From contig SKKY01000153.1 in assembly GCA_007123515.1 (NCBI GenBank), positions 1-11,298 of the forward strand: 11,298 nucleotides of DNA, in the 5' to 3' direction. The notes under the pieces are model-generated. The model did not search any database and had not been told where the DNA came from. It saw nothing but the letters and a program-made list of their open reading frames with translations. The DNA comes from Clostridia bacterium. GTDB taxonomy: Bacteria; Bacillota; Peptococcia; Peptococcales; SKKY01. This document shows, piece by piece, positions 7,270 through 11,298 of this stretch. Numbering within the stretch: the stretch's first letter is position 1; each line of letters starts with the position of its first letter. The translations under genes and the position numbers were made by a program.

Positions 7270-9480
7270 CTATTCTATAATCTTTTTTACTTTCCAGGCA
7301 CCGTTTCTGTCGATAATATATGAAACACTTCCCGAGTGATCGGTCCTTTCTACATTGATGTTATGTTTTTCCATTTTGCCCATAAAGGCTTCTCCTGGAT
7401 GACCGTAACGATTACGCTCTCCGACAGGAATAACCGCTTTTTTTATCTGATGCCGGCTAAAAAACAGCGTCGAGGCTCCTGTATTACTTCCATGATGAGG
7501 TGCTTTTAGCAAATCAATTGGCACTTTTATTTGCAGCCTTTCAAGCACATCCTTTTCAGCATCTCCGGTCAACAGTATCTGCTGGTTACGATAACTGACT
7601 AAAAGAACCAATGACTGGTTATTGACATTGCGATAGTACCTGCCTTTCTCCGGAGACAGAACAGTAAAACTTGTCTGATCCAATGAAAATTTTTTTCCTG
7701 CATACAGCTCAATAACACGAACATTTTTTGCCAAAGCCATTTCCACCAACTGCTCTTGCGCTGGTTCGGTACATCCTTTCGGAACCATCAGTACTTTTGG
7801 AGGCTTTCTTTCCATAAGCCACAACAATCCGTTACTGTGATCATGGTGAGGGTGACTCAACAGATAGATATCCGGTCGATTAATTCCATTGCTGTTAAGA
7901 AATGATTCCACCTCTCTGCCCCAGGGACCGCCATCGATCACAATGATTTTTTCATTTCGGGTATTGATATACAGGGCATCACCTTGTCCGACATCAAGTA
8001 CTGTAAACTCCCATTTTTTTTGAAGCGGTATGGATATCAGGAGCACGATTAGCACAGACAGGAGTAGCTTTCGATCTGGTTTTTTCCTGCAAACCACTAG
8101 GTATAAAAGAACGTAGTACAGCATCAGTTCCCAAACAGCCGGAGATGAGATTGACAGATTTATGATGCCTGCCAAATCTGCCAGTTTTTCTGTAGTCTGC
8201 AGAATTTTGTTAAAACAGTACGATGCAAAATCATAAAGAGGTTTTGCCTGAGATATCTCGAACCAGGCTAAAGGAAGCCCGGCAATCGCTATAAAGGTAA
8301 GTACTGAAAACATCGGAATGTAGATCAGATTCATCAGAATGCCGATAAAGGGAAGCTTATTAAAGTAGTACAATACGATCGGCGCACTGCCAAAGGTTGC
8401 CGCTGCAGAAGTTCTGATTCCAATTAGTACATACTCTTTCCATTTCGGCAAATTCTCTGTATGAATTGTTATTTTTTCTGAGATAGCGATGATTGATAAG
8501 AGTGTGGTATACGAAAGCTGAAATCCGACTGAGAAAATAACAAAGGGATTAATAAGGATCTGACAGAGAGCGCTCGTTGCGATGATGGTATATGGATCTA
8601 GGTATCGTAATGTACATTTCCCAATAACGGCCAGGATAAACATAAGGACTGCCCGGTTAACTGAAGGACTAAATCCGGCTAAAAAAGCATAAAGAACCAA
8701 GACTGCGATGACCGCAAAATTTCTTAGATAAAATCCCCCCGACATGCACAACCGGTAGATTATCGCTGCAATGATGCCGGCATGAAGGCCGGAAACGGCG
8801 AGTAAATGAGACAGACCAAGTGCCTGAAAGGCCCCGCTAAGTTCTTGATCAAGCAGGCTTTTATCTCCGAAGATGATCGCCCGGACAAAACTTTGAGCCT
8901 TATCTTTATACAAGGCATCATTTTTTTCAAGCAGCTGTTCTCTAAAAAGCAGCAATCTCCCGTAGGCGTCGACCGCAGCTATTTCCTGCACTGCACCTGT
9001 GATATGGGCTTTGTAATAAACCTGATGACTCAAGTAAAAAGTATTTTCATTAAAACCATTCGGGATTCGCTGTCCATTAAATGAATCAAACTCAACGGTG
9101 ACCCGGTAACGTTTTCCTATGTCCATAGCATGACGGGAAGATACCCATATCTTTTTTTTCATCAGTGTACCTGACTGACTCTCAAGAATTCTGGCAATAT
9201 AGCGTTGTCCTTTTTGCTCTTCAACCCGTATCAGTAAGGTCTCCTGATGAGATTCAGGATCCGTCTTTTCAAGATGACTGGCACTATATATACATCCAAT
9301 AACCAGGCAAAACAGTAACAGGGCTACATAAACCGGAAAACGATCAGGACTTTTAATGACCAGTCCTGCCATCAAAGCCATGATGCCTGCGACCAGAAAG
9401 CCCGTATGCACCTGCCAGCTCAAAGCAATACCGATCATGATGGCCAGCGTGGCAAAAAATAAATATCTGTCAATCTTCAT
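7270..9480 (-). CDS. comEC: ComEC/Rec2 DNA-uptake channel protein
   Basis: This 736-residue membrane protein has the full three-part ComEC architecture. An N-terminal membrane and DUF4131 region (about 1-165) leads to the competence domain (about 195-465, with SHLLAVSGLHAG at 224-235 and several transmembrane helices). A C-terminal metallo-beta-lactamase-like domain (about 490-736) follows, with LDVGQGDA at 495-502, the metal-site motif HPHHDH at 543-548, TGD at 638-640, APHHGS at 660-665 and RYGHP at 691-695. ComEC forms the channel that takes single-stranded DNA into the cytoplasm during transformation; the C-terminal domain is proposed to degrade the non-transported strand. All metal ligands expected of an active domain are present. 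The ATG at 9480 has AGGGTG upstream. No comEA is visible in the window; the gene upstream is unrelated and separated by a terminator. It is followed by the S11-family gene and holA on the same strand. Confidence 0.96.
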   Translation of the reverse strand: MKIDRYLFFATLAIMIGIALSWQVHTGFLVAGIMALMAGLVIKSPDRFPVYVALLLFCLVIGCIYSASHLEKTDPESHQETLLIRVEEQKGQRYIARILESQSGTLMKKKIWVSSRHAMDIGKRYRVTVEFDSFNGQRIPNGFNENTFYLSHQVYYKAHITGAVQEIAAVDAYGRLLLFREQLLEKNDALYKDKAQSFVRAIIFGDKSLLDQELSGAFQALGLSHLLAVSGLHAGIIAAIIYRLCMSGGFYLRNFAVIAVLVLYAFLAGFSPSVNRAVLMFILAVIGKCTLRYLDPYTIIATSALCQILINPFVIFSVGFQLSYTTLLSIIAISEKITIHTENLPKWKEYVLIGIRTSAAATFGSAPIVLYYFNKLPFIGILMNLIYIPMFSVLTFIAIAGLPLAWFEISQAKPLYDFASYCFNKILQTTEKLADLAGIINLSISSPAVWELMLYYVLLYLVVCRKKPDRKLLLSVLIVLLISIPLQKKWEFTVLDVGQGDALYINTRNEKIIVIDGGPWGREVESFLNSNGINRPDIYLLSHPHHDHSNGLLWLMERKPPKVLMVPKGCTEPAQEQLVEMALAKNVRVIELYAGKKFSLDQTSFTVLSPEKGRYYRNVNNQSLVLLVSYRNQQILLTGDAEKDVLERLQIKVPIDLLKAPHHGSNTGASTLFFSRHQIKKAVIPVGERNRYGHPGEAFMGKMEKHNINVERTDHSGSVSYIIDRNGAWKVKKIIE

Positions 9481-9546
9481 GCCTTCACCCTGTGAATTCC
9501 GGATTTACCTATAAAAAAGGTCTGACAGATACTTAGCTGACAAAAT

Positions 9547-9580
9547 AAAAAAATCCTGAAAGAAGATTCTTCTTTCAGGA
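9547..9580 (-). terminator. Rho-independent terminator of the GGDEF-EAL gene
   Basis: TCCTGAAAGAA (9554-9564) and TTCTTTCAGGA (9570-9580) form a perfect 11-bp stem around a 5-nt loop. Read on the minus strand, the hairpin is followed at once by seven T residues and then ATTTT. It lies 24 nt after the stop codon and separates the GGDEF-EAL gene from comEC. On the plus strand there is no immediate T-tract, so it acts for the minus strand only. Confidence 0.9.
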
Positions 9581-9603
9581 CTGATTATTTTATTTGCATT
9601 TTT

Positions 9604-11166
9604 TTAGGTATGAGCCCTCTCTATTTTTTGGAAAAGCTTCCCAAATTCTTCGGGTCTGTGCATCAGGTAACCCTGTGCCCGGATTTTGTCATATTTTTTA
9701 AGATATTCCAGCTGCTCAGCATTTTCGACACCTTCCACTATCACTAAGACGTCAAGATTCTGAGCCATAGAAATAACAGAATCAATAATCACGGCATCTT
9801 TTTCATTATCAATGATTTGTTCAATAAAGGACTGGTCAAGCTTCAACATATCAATCGGAATTCTTTTTAAATGCGTTAGCGAAGAATAGCCCGTTCCGAA
9901 ATCATCCAGCGCTATTTTGAAACCCAGAGACTTTAGCTGCCCAATTCTTTCTATCGCAACATCGAGATCATTAATAATTGCCGTTTCGGTAATTTCTATA
10001 ACAAGCTTAGTATAATCACAATCCATGTTTTTAGAATTATTCAAGAACTTAGGGAATGCGATATCACTCATCAGAATGGTACTTGAAAGATTCAGACCAA
10101 TACTTATATTCAGAAGTCCATTTTTTTCAAGTTCTTTTTTTCTTGCAACCACATCTTTGAAAACAAAGTTATCAATCTCAAAGATTTGTCCGGTTTCTTC
10201 TGCCAGGGGAATAAAATAATCAGGTGAAATAAAACCGTCTTCTTCGGACTGCCAGCGTACCAAGGCTTCCATTCCACGGATTGTTCCGGTTCTTAGCTCA
10301 CAGACCGCCTGATAATGGACCGTTAGTTCCTCCCTGTCAATCGCATCCTGCAGCTTGTTTGTCATATTAATGTGTTCTGTCACATTTCTCATATACTCAT
10401 CTTCAAAATACAATGTTTGTCTTTTGCCGGTCTTTTTTCCCTGATACATGGCGATGTTTGCCCTTTTAAGCAATTCAGAAGCGTCATAGGTATGGGTTGG
10501 ATAATGAATCACACCCACGCTAAATGACACGTAGAAACGATGGTTATCTGAGCTCCAATATTTTTTAACTCCGGATTTTATCTCTTCAATTCGCTGATCG
10601 ATACCCTCCGAATCAGTTCCGGGAATAATGATACCAAAATCATCCCCACCAATCCGGGCAAGAAATTCTTCTTTTCTTAATGATTCACCAAGTTCATCAG
10701 CAATCAGCTGCAAAAATCGGTCTCCGGCTAAATGGCCAAGGGTATCATTGATGATACGAAAATCATCGAGATTTAAATAGACCAGATAAAAACTCTGTTT
10801 ATCAGCGATCATAACATCAAGTTTTTCGGAGAGCTTAGCCCGGTTTGGCAGTCTTGTCAGACGATCGATAAAAGCAGTATCCTGTAGTCTGTTAAAATAC
10901 CGGCTGATGACCCTTGTTCTTTTATAGACAAGAACGTAAATCAAAAACACGGTCAGAACTACATAAATAATACCTTTATAGGTTTGAAACTGTGAGTATA
11001 GGACAAGATCATCCGTAAAAAACAGTAATAATCTGTCTGATAGAAGAATCCAAAGCATACCAAAAAAACCATAAACCGCCGCAATTTTTAAGGCTTCAAC
11101 CTGTGGCCCGGATATTATCTGATTTTTCAGCTCGGCTGATTTTTTTTGCTTTTTATCAGTCTCCAT
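9604..11166 (-). CDS. Membrane-anchored GGDEF-EAL protein, predicted c-di-GMP phosphodiesterase
   Basis: This is a 520-residue protein. Two N-terminal transmembrane helices (about 28-50 and 64-82) with the recurrent pattern YGFFGMLWILLSDRLL flank a very short outside loop. A GGDEF domain (about 95-255) starts with DRLTRLPNR at 101-109. Its signature is GGDDF at 173-177, and the inhibitory-site position reads Arg164-Lys-Glu-Glu167 in place of RxxD, so cyclase activity and product inhibition are uncertain. The EAL domain (about 265-515) is complete: Glu300-Ala-Leu, Asn359, Glu391, Asp421-Asp422 in DDFGTGYSSL, Lys442, Glu478 and Gln498. The likely activity is hydrolysis of c-di-GMP to pGpG, perhaps tuned by GTP binding to the GGDEF domain. 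No PAS or other sensor domain is seen; the membrane part may be the input. The ATG at 11166 follows GGGAG by 11 nt, a somewhat long spacing. It lies 42 nt after ilvD with no terminator between, so read-through is possible. Confidence 0.92.
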   Translation of the reverse strand: METDKKQKKSAELKNQIISGPQVEALKIAAVYGFFGMLWILLSDRLLLFFTDDLVLYSQFQTYKGIIYVVLTVFLIYVLVYKRTRVISRYFNRLQDTAFIDRLTRLPNRAKLSEKLDVMIADKQSFYLVYLNLDDFRIINDTLGHLAGDRFLQLIADELGESLRKEEFLARIGGDDFGIIIPGTDSEGIDQRIEEIKSGVKKYWSSDNHRFYVSFSVGVIHYPTHTYDASELLKRANIAMYQGKKTGKRQTLYFEDEYMRNVTEHINMTNKLQDAIDREELTVHYQAVCELRTGTIRGMEALVRWQSEEDGFISPDYFIPLAEETGQIFEIDNFVFKDVVARKKELEKNGLLNISIGLNLSSTILMSDIAFPKFLNNSKNMDCDYTKLVIEITETAIINDLDVAIERIGQLKSLGFKIALDDFGTGYSSLTHLKRIPIDMLKLDQSFIEQIIDNEKDAVIIDSVISMAQNLDVLVIVEGVENAEQLEYLKKYDKIRAQGYLMHRPEEFGKLFQKIERAHT

Positions 11167-11208
11167 GAATCATTGAACTCCCGTTCTCTTTTTTTCTTTT
11201 GTAATTCT

Positions 11209-11298
11209 TTACAAATCGTCTCTCATCACAGCCCCGGTACTTGCCGAAGTTACAAGTGCGGCATATCTGCGAAGATACGAGTTTTTCATCAATTCTCT
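11209..11298 (-). CDS. ilvD: Dihydroxy-acid dehydratase, C-terminal end (partial)
   Basis: Only the last 29 codons and the TAA stop are inside the window; the gene continues past the right edge. The visible residues contain KNSYLRRYAALVTSASTGAV, which is the characteristic IlvD C-terminus, followed by MRDDL. IlvD is the iron-sulfur enzyme that dehydrates 2,3-dihydroxy-acids in isoleucine and valine synthesis. The related EDD (6-phosphogluconate dehydratase) has a different C-terminus, so IlvD is preferred. Other branched-chain genes may lie further right, outside the window. Confidence 0.85.
   Translation of the reverse strand, partial: RELMKNSYLRRYAALVTSASTGAVMRDDL

Noticed and set aside
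9554..9580. 27-bp perfect palindrome as an operator upstream of comEC
   Set aside because: The immediate seven-T tract on the minus strand and the position 24 nt after a stop codon are better explained by a terminator.

Overview
The window reads as chromosomal core sequence from a low-GC Gram-positive bacterium of the Clostridia type. The reasons are strong GGAGG-type ribosome binding sites, TTG starts, and the order comEC - holA - rpsT (opposite strand) - lepA - hemW, which is the familiar Firmicutes arrangement around comE. An anaerobic, acetogen-like Eubacteriaceae host is possible, but this is a weak inference from gene style only. I see no mobile element, tRNA, rRNA, CRISPR array or prophage signal.

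Layout from left to right. Positions 5-4525 hold a minus-strand operon transcribed murJ -> lepA -> hemW: lipid II flippase, back-translocating GTPase EF4, and a radical-SAM heme chaperone. The gaps are 20 nt and 1 nt. Positions 4526-4698 are a 173-nt AT-rich divergent intergenic region carrying the promoter of rpsT (ribosomal protein S20), the only plus-strand gene. rpsT ends in a hairpin at 4981-5023 that has a T-tract on both strands and probably also terminates the convergent holA operon. Positions 5038-9480 hold a second minus-strand cluster, comEC -> S11 peptidase-family protein -> holA. The last two genes overlap by ATGA. Positions 9481-9603 contain a strong minus-strand terminator. Positions 9604-11166 encode a membrane-bound GGDEF-EAL protein for c-di-GMP turnover. 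The right edge (11209-11298) holds the last 29 codons and stop of ilvD.

Most genes are housekeeping genes with intact motifs. The main oddity is the protein at 6054-7220. It keeps the full architecture of a DacF/PBP5-type D-Ala-D-Ala carboxypeptidase (signal peptide, S11 domain, C-terminal beta domain, C-terminal membrane anchor). However, the catalytic SxxK has become Gly-Ala-Thr-Asn and the KTG triad has become Ile-Ala-Gly; only SxN remains. It therefore looks like a maintained pseudoenzyme. It also has a perfect extended -10 element unusually close to its start. Secondary points of interest are murJ sitting where spore-formers usually carry gpr and spoIIP, and a GGDEF domain with altered signature and inhibitory-site residues fused to a complete EAL domain.

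There are no gene-free stretches over 300 bases. I do not see evidence of a new multi-gene system here.
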